From Quillaja saponaria (lineage: Eukaryota; Streptophyta; Magnoliopsida; Fabales; Quillajaceae): 64,000 bases of DNA. The DNA lies in contig CM055614.1 of the NCBI GenBank assembly GCA_029379385.1, positions 18,333,994-18,397,993 of the forward strand, written 5' to 3'. The position numbers and the translations under genes are program-made. The notes under the pieces were generated by a model. The model saw only the letters and a program-made list of their open reading frames with translations, was not told the origin of the DNA and ran no database searches. The first letter of the stretch is position 1. Each line of letters starts with the position of its first letter. Positions 1-10,900 of this stretch are shown piece by piece.

Positions 1-117
1 AGATCAGATGCAACAGACTAAGTTACTACTTGTTATCTATTTTTTTTATTATTCATATTTCTTATTATGATATTATGTATCTTAATATTTATATTTACAT
101 GGTTGTAGATTATTTGA

Positions 118-1520
118 ATGTCGTATAATGCTGAGTTGATAGCAGATCTTCTTGATTATTGTTTAGTTGGTCAGAGTATATGGGCTGCAGTAGTTCTATT
201 GATATACTTTCACATAGTGGAGTGGCATATGCCTAATAGAGTATTGCGGAAATTTGGAATACATCAAAATATACCACTTAATGTTGAAAGTGATATTCAG
301 TTGCATGGAATTGATCTAAGGGGTAGAGGAAATTGGATTATCAGACATAGACAATTTGTCAACATATGGGATAGAAGAGAGGAGCATATTGTGCTTGGAG
401 ATCTATTTGATGGGGAATTAGATTCAATATCATTGTATATGCAGTGGTATAGTTAGATAAGTATAAGATATTTAACTCGGAGAGACGCTTTACATACAAC
501 TTTGGTAAGTAACAAATTTAATTGTTAAGTGTGGTAATCGGTAATATGTTACTAATCAAGTTATTAGTTAAACTGATATTGATAAATTTTTCTATATCAC
601 AGACTGAAGGTATACGACAATGTCATACATTATCTGGACTATGTGCAGATCTATCTGTTTTTCCAACTATTCATGCCTCATGCCACATGCACATCTTTAT
701 TGCAGATTATTGACCAATATAGATGTTTGGCACTTTTAAACCTTTCAGTAGCTCATGCACCATCAGCTAGTACTTCCCAAGTTCGAGTATATGCTACAAC
801 TAGCACTTCACAAGTTGACTTAGATGTTGAAGTTGGGCTCTCAACTCCTATTTCATGTGGTGATATGCACATTCACACTATGACTTCTAGTTATGCATAT
901 TCCATGCCTATTACTTCAGGTTCAGGACCACTTATTTATGCTCTTCATACATTAGGTGTTGCAACAATCAGTATTTCACATGTTGACTTAGATGCTGGGG
1001 TCGGACACCCATCGCCTACTTCATGTAATGCAATGCACCTTCCCTACTACGACTTCTATTCATGTGCAATCGACACCCACTGCTTCAGGTTCAGAACTAT
1101 CTATTTATGCTACTCAGATGTCAAGTGTTGCGACAGTCTCAGTGTTGCTAACCATAATAGATCTATATGTCTCACCTATTCCACGTACAACTTTATTTTG
1201 ATTAACTAATACACCACCTTCATTTGCAGCTAATATTCTTCCTAATGAAGTTGACATAGGTAGTGAGAACATCACACAAATTGAGACTATTACACATATT
1301 GATTTTGAATCACTTCTCCATGTTTATGATGTTGAGGAGAGCGAAGATGATTGTGGAGGCCATGTTGATGATGGTGCAAAACATGATGAGGATAACACTC
1401 AGCACCGTGAGTGTGTATCACATGTTGCACTAAGCTCAGAGGGGTGGACAATTGGATAATCTTCCACGTAGGAAGAATCCAACATGAAAGAGGAAAGCAT
1501 GGACTTGTGGTACACACTAG
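118..1520 (+). pseudogene. Plant mobile domain (PMD, MAIN-like / PP7-long-form-like) gene, broken
   Basis: The first open stretch (118-456) reads like the C-terminal part of the plant mobile domain found in MAIN-like proteins, in PP7 long-form homologues and in transposon proteins. The visible blocks are 'FHIVEWHMPNRVLRKFGI', 'LHGIDLRGRGNW' and 'IWDRREEHIV'. A TAG at 454-456 interrupts the usual 'MQWY..I...YLTRR' continuation. Downstream, 690-1200 is a Ser/Thr-rich linker with an internal ~171-bp duplication. Positions 1240-1440 encode an acidic Asp/Glu/His tract, and 1465-1520 read 'LPRRNPT*KRKAWTCGTH*', the basic Cys-Gly-Thr tail typical of these proteins. Several in-frame stops and frame changes make it non-functional. 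The start of the domain lies to the left of the window. PMD genes occur both as host genes and as transposon cargo; the CACTA end at 6526 favours cargo, but this is inference. Confidence 0.75.
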
Positions 1521-1961
1521 AGGATTGTTACTTATGGTTTTGTATAAATGAGTTATGAAACTCTTTGTTTTGGATAAATTCATCAATATGTATGTGATAT
1601 GTGTGATGTTGACACTCATTGAGTTATATTATAATAGATGTTTGTCATTACAGGGAGGAAATGTTAAAAAAACAAGGGAAACTCTGTCTGATTTTTTATT
1701 AATTAAAATGACAATTGAAATTCATATAAAATAACTTGGACCGGTAATGACAATTGAATATTTGACAATTTTATAATTTAATATGACAATAATAAAATCT
1801 TAAAAAATAATAGAGTTTCAACTTTAAAGAACATGTTGAAATTACTTAATGTTCACAATAACAAAAAATATTTGCTTATATAAAGGGTTTGAAAATCATA
1901 AGAGTTAATAACATCAAACAGCCATTTGTTATGAAAAAATCATTTCCGTTAACTCAATAAA

Positions 1962-2356
1962 ATGCCGAGACAACCTTACAAGCATTGTGGTTTCCATGGC
2001 CATTGTGGTGGTCACATTTCTTCAACTAAATCTAGATATGAGTCATCAATGCCGTGGCAACAACTTCATCGGGTTGATAAGTATAATGATCTGAATAAGG
2101 TCACATGGTATGGTCTGAAATGAGAGTTTGAATGCATTCCTATCTATTTTACAAGTAGTTGAAGTATTGCTGATTATATAATGGTTGGCCCTGTTACTAA
2201 TGTTTCGCAAGAAAATTGGGTTGTTTGGGCAAAGGAATATGAGTACTTTAGATGAGCTAAGAACTAAGAATTCTGACCATGATAGAAATTGAAATTGATG
2301 TGCAATATGAGAGCGATGATGATCTGTCTAACTATCCTGAGAGTGACAGTTACTGA
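1962..2356 (+). pseudogene. Unrecognised decayed ORF with acidic tail
   Basis: An ATG at 1962 opens a frame rich in Gly, His and Cys ('KHCGFHGHCGGHISS'). In-frame stops follow, then short protein-like blocks ('NVSQENWVVWAKEYEYF') and an acidic ending ('YESDDDLSNYPESDSY') closed by TGA at 2354-2356. It lies 440 bp downstream of the PMD pseudogene in the same direction and may be another exon group of the same transposon. I do not recognise a family, and chance open reading cannot be excluded. Confidence 0.25.
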
Positions 2357-3255
2357 CGATTTCGTGCATAATTGTCTCACATTGTCTTTTCCAGCATGTT
2401 GCTGAACAACGACATATATATTTTTCATTATTACAAATATCTGACAAGTTTTTAATAACAAATTTTAATATCAATAATATGTATTGTTTATTTAAAAAAT
2501 GACATATTGTTTTACGTGACCAAGTTTATTATAATACAAAATTTTCATCCTAGTAACGACATAACACTCAAGACAAAACGTTAATGTCAAGACAAAAGAG
2601 TACTGCTCTGACATGTTACGGGAAAATCATGCATTACTTTCAACTAGTAGGAAAGAAGGAGGGTGGTGAAACTAAAAAAATAAAGACATTTCTATTGAGA
2701 ATCTCATTCTTGTCTCTTACTCCATTCACTATCTTAATCATTGTTCTCTTTTTGAAACCTCTTCATTTTTTTTATAGACGTTGACGTTAACAGGATCATG
2801 AAACCATAGGGCTTAAAGACATAAGAAAAATTGGATTTTGGTTTATTGTGACATGGTCTTATTTTATGTTAATGTATTTAGAAAGTTGCCGGATTACTTT
2901 ATGTTAATATTTTAGTTTTGAGTCTTATGTCTATTTAGCATTTTGTGATTCTATATCATTTTGGCTCTTATGAGTGTCATTGTATATTAGTTAACTATTT
3001 AGTTATGAGCTTTAATATTTGTAAGTTAGATATCCATATAAGATACATAGGAATAATGAATTCTTATGGCTTAAAATCTCTATTTATATAGGTTGTACGT
3101 TATAATACTTAAATTTTTATGTAGCAGATTACTTAGTTTTGAATTACTTTTAAAGCCCTATAACAATGTTTGATTAACACTAAATTTGAATTTTTATGTT
3201 CTTTTAATTTTTTAATTCACTCATAATTTTCCAAAAAAAAAAAAAAAAAATGGTT
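2357..3255. other. AT-rich intergenic or transposon-internal stretch, nothing recognised
   Basis: One 66-codon frame (2584-2784) shows no family signature. A homopolymer A run lies at 3232-3250. No gene, TIR or LTR boundary was seen. Confidence 0.5.
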
Positions 3256-3580
3256 GAATTTGGGTTTTCAACCCACAAATTTTATTTTTTGTGTTTAACC
3301 CACAAGTTTTAAATTTGTGGGTTCAACCCACAATTTTTTTTCAAAAATATCTTTTAAATTTGTGTGTGTAACCTACGAGTTTCAATTTGTAAGTTCAACC
3401 CCAAATTTTGTTTGTCAAAAATATATTCTCCATAGAGCTGACGTGACAAATAAATTTGTGGGTTCAAGTCACAAGTTTTAAATTTGTGGGTTCAACCCAC
3501 AAATTTCGTCAAAAATATATTCTCCCTCTCTGCATAGGTGGAGCTGACATGGCAAGTAAATATGTATGTTAAGGACACAA
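3256..3580. repeat. Tandem/dispersed short palindromic repeats
   Basis: The motif AAATTTGTGGGTT-n-AACCCACAAATTT occurs as near-perfect palindromes near 3312-3337 and 3480-3506. Related half copies lie between 3258 and 3410 and near 3452-3475. A second motif, TCAAAAATATATTCTCC followed by GAGCTGACRTGRCAA, is repeated at about 3415-3450 and 3507-3560. Together they form ~90-bp imperfect direct repeats that each contain an inverted repeat. Confidence 0.7.
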
Positions 3581-3659
3581 ATTCATTAAAAATGGAATTT
3601 AGTATTTATTTTTCAAGGAGCTATGTTTAACTCTTTTAACTTTGAAAGAACCTTATTCT

Positions 3660-3927
3660 AGTGAATTTCTTGAAAAACAAAAGAGAAAGAGTAGTGGTAG
3701 AGCAATGTTTTGGCTAGAATTTTGGTGAAAAAGGAAGGAAACAAAGAGAGAATGTAAAAGCTTAAGTCAATAGTAAAAAAGGTGAAACTTGTGGTGTAAA
3801 ATTTTTCCTCCAAATTATGCATTATATATATATATATTACATAAGACCCTAAAGAAAAATTAAGTCAAGATCTAACCTTAAATTATAATATCCTAAAAGT
3901 TTATGCTCAATGATCGGGTTATTACAA
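3660..3927 (-). repeat. Terminal fragment of the long-LTR gypsy family
   Basis: On the minus strand this begins TGTAATAACCCGATCATTG, like the 5' ends of the solo LTRs at 34840 and 46630 (TGTCATAACCTGATATCGG-type). It continues through AT-rich text, and then the 'AAATTTTACACCACAAG' block also seen in the solo LTR 30466-34840. Only the first ~250 bp is recognisable. No TSD could be assigned. Confidence 0.5.
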
Positions 3928-4089
3928 TTGTGGTTTCATCTTTGTCTACACCTATAGCTCCTCCCTTTACATCTGCAACTCATTCTTCTGCTACAGCTCT
4001 ATCTCTCATCATTTCAATACTTGCTTCATCCTCAGAATAGGTTCGGAACCTATCTAATGTGGGCTCTTCATGAATCCCATTGAGTTCAG

Positions 4090-5765
4090 GATCAATACCG
4101 AAATGTGAGTTACCATTTCAAGTTTTATAATCTTTCTTATTTTTTGATTACGAGAGTACCGGCATGACCATGAAAAATGTGTGTAGGAAGAAATGAAAAT
4201 CCATTTGAATCAACAGTTAGGGTATTAGACCAAAGTTATAGTTTTAAGACAAAAGCTTTGAAAATTTGGATTCAGGAAACAAAATGGTCAAGTACAAATT
4301 CTTTTTGGAATTCATGAGTACCAGCACGACCGTGGGCAAAAATAAGACTTGAAAAAGAAGCAAAAAATCATTTGGATCAATGGTTAGGATATTAGACCAA
4401 AATTTTAGTTTCAAGGCAAAAACTTTGTGAAATTGGTTTTGGGAGGCAAAATGGTTAAATACAATTTCGTTTGCTTGTGGGAGTACCAGCATGACTATGG
4501 GGATGAATAAGACATGTAGAAAGAAACATAAATCTATTTGGATCAACAGTTAGAATATTAGGCCAAAGTAATAGTTTGAAGGAAAAATATATAAAAATTT
4601 GGGTATGAGGGACAAAATGATCAAGTATAAGTTCATTTTGGATTCTGAGTGTATCGACAAGATTGCAAGGATAAATAAGTCCTATTGATAGAAACATAAA
4701 TCCATTTGGATCATTGATTAAAATATTATGCCAAAGTTATAGTTTTAAGACAAAAGATTTGTAAAATTAGATTATCGGGGGGGGGGGGGGGTGTCAAAAT
4801 GGTCAAGTACAAGTTTGTTTCCACTTTGAGGAGTACCGGCACACCGTGGGGACGAATAAAACCTATGGGATAAAACATAAATCTATTTGGATTAATGGTT
4901 AGGATATTAGGCCAAAGTTATATTTTTAAGAAAAAAACTTTGAAAAATTGGGTTCATATAGCAAATGGTCAAGTACAAGTCCATTTAAGATCTAGGAGTA
5001 TCGCCATGACTGTAGGGATGAATTAGACTTGTAAAAAGAAATAAAAATCTATTTGGATCAACGGTTAGGATATTAGACCAAAGTTATAATTTCAAGGCAA
5101 AAATTTTGTAACATTAGATTCCCGGGACAAGTATAAGTCTATTTTAGATTCCAAAAGACAAGCATGACTATGAGGATGAATAAAACCTATAGGAAGAAAT
5201 GAAAATCTATTTAGATCAATGGTTAGGATATTAGGCCAAAGTTATAATTTCAAGGCAAAAGCTTTGGAGTTCGGGGGACAAAATGGTCAAGTACAAATCC
5301 TTTTTGGATTCAAAGAGTACCAGCAAGACCTTGGCAACGAATAAGACTTATAGAAATAAATGAATATCCATTTGGATCAATGGTTAAGCTATTCAGTCAA
5401 AGTTAAGTTTCATGGCAAAAGCTTTATAAAATTGGGTTCAGCGGGGCAAAATGGTCAAATACAAGTCTGTTTTGGATTTCAAGATTACCGACACAATAGT
5501 TTGAATGAGTAAGACCTGTAAAAAGAAACATAAATTCATTTTTATCAAAGGTTTAGGATATTAGGCCAAAGTTATAGTTTCAAAGAAAAAACTTTGTAAA
5601 AAAAATTTGGGTTTGGAGGCAAAACGGCCTTATACAAGTTCGTGCAGATTCCAGGCCGTAGGGACAAATAGGACCTCTAGGAATAAACATAAATTCATTT
5701 GGAATAATGGTTAGACTTTATGCCCAAGTTAGAGTATTAAAACAAAAGTTTTGTAAATTTGATTT
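4090..5765. repeat. Satellite-like array, about ten degenerate ~165-bp units
   Basis: A conserved block (ATTTGGATCAAYGGTTAGGA, then TATTAGGCCAAAGTTATAG) recurs at about 4209, 4374, 4541, 4709, 4890, 5056, 5215, 5374, 5543 and 5701. The spacings are 158-181 bp. Each unit also carries 'AAATGGTCAAGTACAAG' and 'GAGTACCGGCAYGACCGTGG'. Units differ by many substitutions and small indels, so the array is old. The minus strand has long open frames that span units (4244-4546, 4455-4697) because several units are close to a multiple of three; I treat these as repeat artefacts. A run of 15 G lies at 4777-4791. Confidence 0.88.
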
Positions 5766-5829
5766 TGTCAAAGTCAGAGCTTTAATTTATATGCATATTA
5801 AGGTAAGTATAACTTATTTATTTTCACTA

Positions 5830-5935
5830 TTTTAGGTTCCACCTCCTACATCTTGGCCTTCGCACCTCAGTCAATAGAATTACGAGCAAACTTGGGATGA
5901 CAAAAACTTAGGATTAGGAGGTAATTTTTAGTTCT
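5830..5935 (+). pseudogene. Possible C-terminal coding remnant of the CACTA element
   Basis: After a pyrimidine-rich stretch ending in TAG, the frame reads 'VPPPTSWPSHLSQ*NYEQTWDDKNLGLGG' before a stop. The composition is protein-like and it sits just inside the CACTA subterminal region. I cannot match it to a specific transposase domain. Confidence 0.25.
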
Positions 5936-6526
5936 ATGTATTCTTTTATTTATTGTAAACATTATTATGATGATTTGTGTACATATTTCTTTGTTTATAT
6001 AAATTTTTAATTTAAATATAAAATATGCTTTTATATAGATATTTACAGGTATAAAATTAAAGATTAAATAAAAAAATAAGATAGAAAAAATTATAAATAA
6101 TTTTTACTATCTTCGTCTGTCTTTTGATTAATAGCGTCTGTATTTTGTAGACGCATATAATAATAAAAAAATATATATTAGGTATGCTCTTTAATTATCT
6201 GCATCTGGGAATTACAGACACAGACTACCACAGTCATTGGTGTATGTTGTTTTTGCGTCTACTTTTTAGCATTTGTATGCCAAACTCCGATATGTACATG
6301 CCAGACTCCGATATCTGGCCAAACATTATTAGCGACTATATGTTACGATGCGTTAAAACAGACACAAATAATTTCTACTTTTGGTCAGACATAGATAATC
6401 GTATCTGAACTTAAGATTATTGCATCAGGAGGTAGATGCATATGACTATGTGCTGACTATATGAGTCTATAATGTGACTTTCTAAGTCTGTTATTGACAT
6501 ACACAAAAATGTCATTTCTTATAGTG
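5936..6526 (+). mobile_element. CACTA (En/Spm) terminus with subterminal repeats
   Basis: Positions 6511-6526 read GTCATTTCTTATAGTG, the reverse complement of the canonical CACTAYAAGAAA terminal inverted repeat. The preceding ~430 bp is rich in short subterminal motifs of the GCGTCTGT / CAGACGC / CAGACTC type on both strands (for example near 6113, 6129, 6215, 6258, 6300 and 6484), which is a hallmark of CACTA ends. The partner end is not visible in this window. The element may therefore extend leftwards over the PMD pseudogene and the satellite array, or be truncated. Confidence 0.75.
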
Positions 6527-6928
6527 GATGAATGACTACCGCTTCAGGAACCAGCTGAAGTTGTGATGATTGTATTGAATTCAAGTTAGTTGACTCGAGA
6601 GTAATGATGAACATTCAGGTGAGAATGAGGGGCACACTTATTTTTCTTTTTTCTTTTTATCAAATTAGGAATGGTTTGCTGCAGAGTTGTGGAATTTCAA
6701 GCGATAATGATTTAGTTTTATGCTATAATAAAGACTTGAGAAGTAATTGTAATTGGCAGTACATGCTGTTGCACTTATATTACATCAACCTGCTAGTTCT
6801 TGCTTGCACTTGTCTGTCTTCCTCCTATAGTGCTATGCAAAGCTCTCTTTTGTCTTCGAAGCTAATCATTGAGGTCTGAGGACAATAATTTTTTGAAAGA
6901 ATGAGAATTTGACATGGGGAAAATGTGA
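6527..6928. other. Unassigned stretch between the CACTA end and a Copia-type LTR
   Basis: A 91-codon open frame (6604-6879, plus) has no recognisable domain. Nothing else was supported. Confidence 0.4.
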
Positions 6929-7258
6929 TAAGGTTGGGATTGTATGAATTAGATCAATTAACTTTGTTAAATCAGTTGTTATTTAGTATATGAGAATTAT
7001 TGGAGTGATAGAGTGACTGATAGAGAGTATTATGCTATTACATTATTCTGTGGGTGAGATTTATAGTATCTATATTATTCTGTAATTTATGAAGATAATT
7101 ATAGGTGACGGAGACACTTAAGAGACTGAGATGTTTATGACGGATTTGGCAGAGATTTATGAGATTCACATTTATTTATTACGATTAGAATTGTATATAT
7201 ATCTTGCATTCATTCATTATATATAGCAACTCACTGACCTTTCATTCTGATATTTTTA
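6929..7258 (+). repeat. Copia-type LTR followed by a primer-binding site
   Basis: A ~330-bp AT-rich segment starts near TGATAAGGTTGGGATTG. It ends just before TGGTATCAAAGCC (7259-7271), which resembles the initiator-Met tRNA primer-binding site (TGGTATCAGAGC) of Copia elements. The exact LTR ends are not certain. No gag or pol follows. Confidence 0.55.
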
Positions 7259-7334
7259 TGGTATCAAAGCCAAATTGGCAATCCTAAACCTTCTTCTACA
7301 TCTCTTTCATAAACCTCTCAATCCCATAATTCTC

Positions 7335-7480
7335 TCCATCACCTATAATTGTCGGTAAAAATTATAGAAATAATATAAATCTCATGAATATCTCCATTAG
7401 TCATAGCTGTCCATATCAATTACAGAAGAATGTAATCTCAGAACACTCTCCATCAGTTACTCTATAATTGTCCATATCCT
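7335..7480 (-). repeat. Inverted partial copy of the adjacent Copia-type LTR
   Basis: The blocks TCCATCACCTATAATTGTC, AGAATGTAATCTCA and CTCTCCATCAGTTACTCTAT match, in the same order, the reverse complement of about 6990-7120. The primer-binding site therefore sits between an LTR and an inverted part of the same LTR, with a potential ~140-bp imperfect stem. Confidence 0.55.
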
Positions 7481-7843
7481 GGTGCATGGGAAATTTTTCT
7501 TATATTCTTTTCCTGTTTTCTTTTAGAATTAATCCCTATCACATGTAAAGTCAAAAGAACGCATCTCCCATTATGTGAGAAGCTGCAGAAAATATTTACT
7601 TGGATGCTTATGTGATATTATTATTAACATATACAGAGTAAACTAAACAAAGAAAAAAAAAAAAAAAAGTGAAAGGAAGAAAGAATAACCCTGAGGAGTA
7701 AAAGGATCCAACTTTCATGCTTTGCTAGTTGCCACCAGAGACCTCAGAAACCCATATTATAAGGATTTTTTACAGATCAAAATGTGAGTAAAATGAATCC
7801 CAATCTTGTGAGGGGTCTTCCTTGCGATGAACCGAAATGCAGC

Positions 7844-7955
7844 AACAGACATGTGTAGAGTATGGACATAGATCCATTCCTTAACCGGAATGCAGCAACA
7901 GACATATGTAGAGTATTGACACAATCAATTTATTTGTAGATCCATTCCTTAGCAC
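7844..7955 (-). repeat. Tandem duplication across the stop codon into the 3'UTR
   Basis: The segment AAGGAATGGATCTA ... CTCTACAYATGTCTGTTGCTG (minus sense) occurs twice. One copy covers the last codons and stop region of the DUF3067 gene (~7895-7953) and the second lies immediately downstream (~7844-7894). The second copy duplicates the codons for 'KEWI' but is untranslated. Confidence 0.7.
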
Positions 7956-10900
7956 GACCTCCTGATTCATCCATATCTATAAAAATGCTAACCGCCTGCA
8001 GAGATGAAGGAAAACTAAAAATTAGTAGTTCATAACTAGGTCTGCGCATCTATATATCTTTTCAATTTTTTCCTGTTCTTTTCTTAAGGGATGCAGCTTA
8101 CAGAAAAATGTACGTCATTGATATTTGTATTACCTATTGCTTTCTCAGCAACACTTTGTCATTTTATTTTGATCTTTGGAACACAAGATTACAAGCCCAT
8201 AGAACAGATCCTGTTCATATGAGTTTGTGTCCTTCTATTTTATCATTGATTTAGATCATGTGTACAGAACATCAATGGAAGTAGATATTCTCAATTTAGC
8301 TTGAGTAAACATATAGAAAATGGCTAAAAAAAGGCAAATAGAAGAAAGCCCTCGAACAAAAACATGCATACTAAGAGAGACCATGAGTTCACCTTTCCAA
8401 TCCGCGGCTTCTCCTTTGACTTTGCGAGGCTGTTTCGAATATGTGAGACAGCTCCCCAACATTTTAAAGTGTTTGCCACATCATCGAGCCTCAAAATATA
8501 CTCTTCTTCAGTCAATGGAAATGATCTCTGAAAACAAGATAAATGAGGGGCATGCTGAAATACAAGTAATACAAATAACCAACAAGAAAAAGATGAGGGA
8601 TATGTTGGTGTCTAGAACTTTAGACTTTGAATCCCTTGAGCCCTTTCTGTTCATATGGCTTTTTTGTTTAATTAAACGAGTTGCTAGGAGTTGTTCTTTT
8701 GGTAGTATTCATGTAGAGCTAAAATCCACAAGGAATGAGAAACTAACTTATATGGACTGGAATAACTTAGCGATCCTGTAGAGGCTCTTCCCTCGAAGTA
8801 GGATTACTTTACTTCTTTTTTATAATGTAATCCCCAATTTGTCACCAAGTTTCATGGTATTTATACCAAAAAGAGCACAATGAATGGAAGATTAAATCAG
8901 GCATGGACCACCAATAAGAAATATCACTTTCAAGAAATTACAAAAAGCTTAGATTTGACATGGACCAGCAAGTAGATTTTTTGATTACAAGAACCACTTG
9001 CTTGACCCAGAAATTCCATAATTTAAGGACAAACTTGGGAAGATAGATTTTCCAAAGTTGCAATAGAGACAAAGATGTTAATGTTTTGGCAAGTACTCGA
9101 GCTCTAGGAACGGAGTTGTATGCAATCAAATGCAAGAACAGAGTTATAGGGGCATGACAAAGAGAAAGGGGAGTGGAAGCTTTTGATATAAAAAGCAAAC
9201 AGAATTCTAGAAATATTATCAAGTGCAAGAAAGCATTGGTGTTAAAGGTCAAGAATTATGTTGCTAAAGGACAGTGATAGGAAAACAACATTCTTCCGTT
9301 CATTTTCTTTTAAACAGAAGAGGAATAGTGTTTAATAAACTAAATTTAAATGGTGAGTCAAATTCTGCACCTGCTAAGCCGATGGTATAGAAGAACTGTA
9401 AAGCAGTTTTATGATACAAACATTCAAAGATTCGTGCATCTGTTTTGGAGTTACAGACCAAGAATCAGTCAGGATTGCAGAGGTGTGTTAAGTAAGCTCT
9501 GAACAAAATTGTTAGGAAATCTAGGATTTTCTGACCTGTATTGATACTCTTTGAGAAATGGAGAAAAGAAACACCTGACAATCATTTATTTATATAGATA
9601 AAACCAAAAAGAGAGTAGTAGTTCTATCGACATGTTATCCTTACATTCTCTAAAATCCCTCTTTCTTCAGCATAAACATTATTTTTCAAAAAAATAGATG
9701 CATAATAACAGAAAAGGGTTTCTTATTGAGTGTTCCATTAACTCGGAAAAAAAAAAAAAATATTCCAGTTAAATCCCGTCTTTTTTTTAACAGAAGAATT
9801 TAGTAAGTCCTTCGCTTTAGATTGATCTACATTATACTACAAACATAAGCAAACACCATTCATGTGTACCTGTAAATTTAGATCTTAGCTACTACTTCCT
9901 TCCCTTCCTTCTTTTTCGCTTTTTTGCCAGTGCTCTTCCAATTTAAATTCATCAACAGAAAACACATTTATATTTATATTTTCTATAAGAATAAGTAGGT
10001 CTTCCAATCAAACTGCATTTTTCTAGACCAGTTATTCTTTTTTATTTTTCCTTTTTCTTATGAACTTGAAAATGCAATGTACATTTATGTAGTTTATCAA
10101 TCTTGACAAAATAATAATTACGAACTGTAGATAATACCACTATAAACCATATATATGTATTGCAGTAATACAATTACCTGCTCCATGTACTTCCACATGA
10201 CGTTCAAAGCAAGGAGGTTTCTTCCCATGAACTCCTATCATATAGCAAGTAAAAGTTATTTACAAAATGCCACAAGAGTAACAAAATCAAATCAAAATAA
10301 CTCAATAAACAATGTTCACAAATTTTCAAGGAAATTTTAACATTATCCTCTAGAAAGAAGAGGATTTGAGACTCAAATCCTTTACAAAATACGCATTGAA
10401 GGATGAAAGAAAAAATATAAAACAAACAGAAACAGTAATATGTTTGCTACCAATTATCTTATCATCATCATTTAGCTATGTAGTTGTTAGTTACCACAAA
10501 CAAGGCAAACATAATTATTGTGTTAAGAAAAAATGAAGAAACATTGTGTACAGGAAACTTTATATAATTGACCTTTTTCTTAATAAGCAAAAAAACTAGG
10601 CTGATGCACCAGAAAATTCTATCAAACGTTCCCTCACCTTAGCCCATCTTAATTTAGGCCAAACATGTACTATGGAAAGGGAAGATGAGAACATATAGCT
10701 CAGATGCATACATATTCACTGATAAACTAATAACCATGAAGATATTCATGAACTACACCCTGGAAGTATCAGTAATACAACTCTTCAAACCATGTCGATA
10801 ACAACGCGGATAAAGTATAATTACTTAAAAGATAAATGCCATAAATCTAGAAGAAAAAGATAACGGAAGGTGATGTGATACTGCAACAATGTTCACTCAT

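Noticed and set aside
4244..4697. Two overlapping minus-strand frames of 80-100 codons with similar repeated protein text
   Set aside because: They are translations of the tandem satellite units; the repetition and lack of any domain make coding unlikely.
8320..8781. 153-codon plus-strand frame
   Set aside because: It is antisense to exon 5 of the DUF3067 gene, whose splice sites and conserved protein are well supported.
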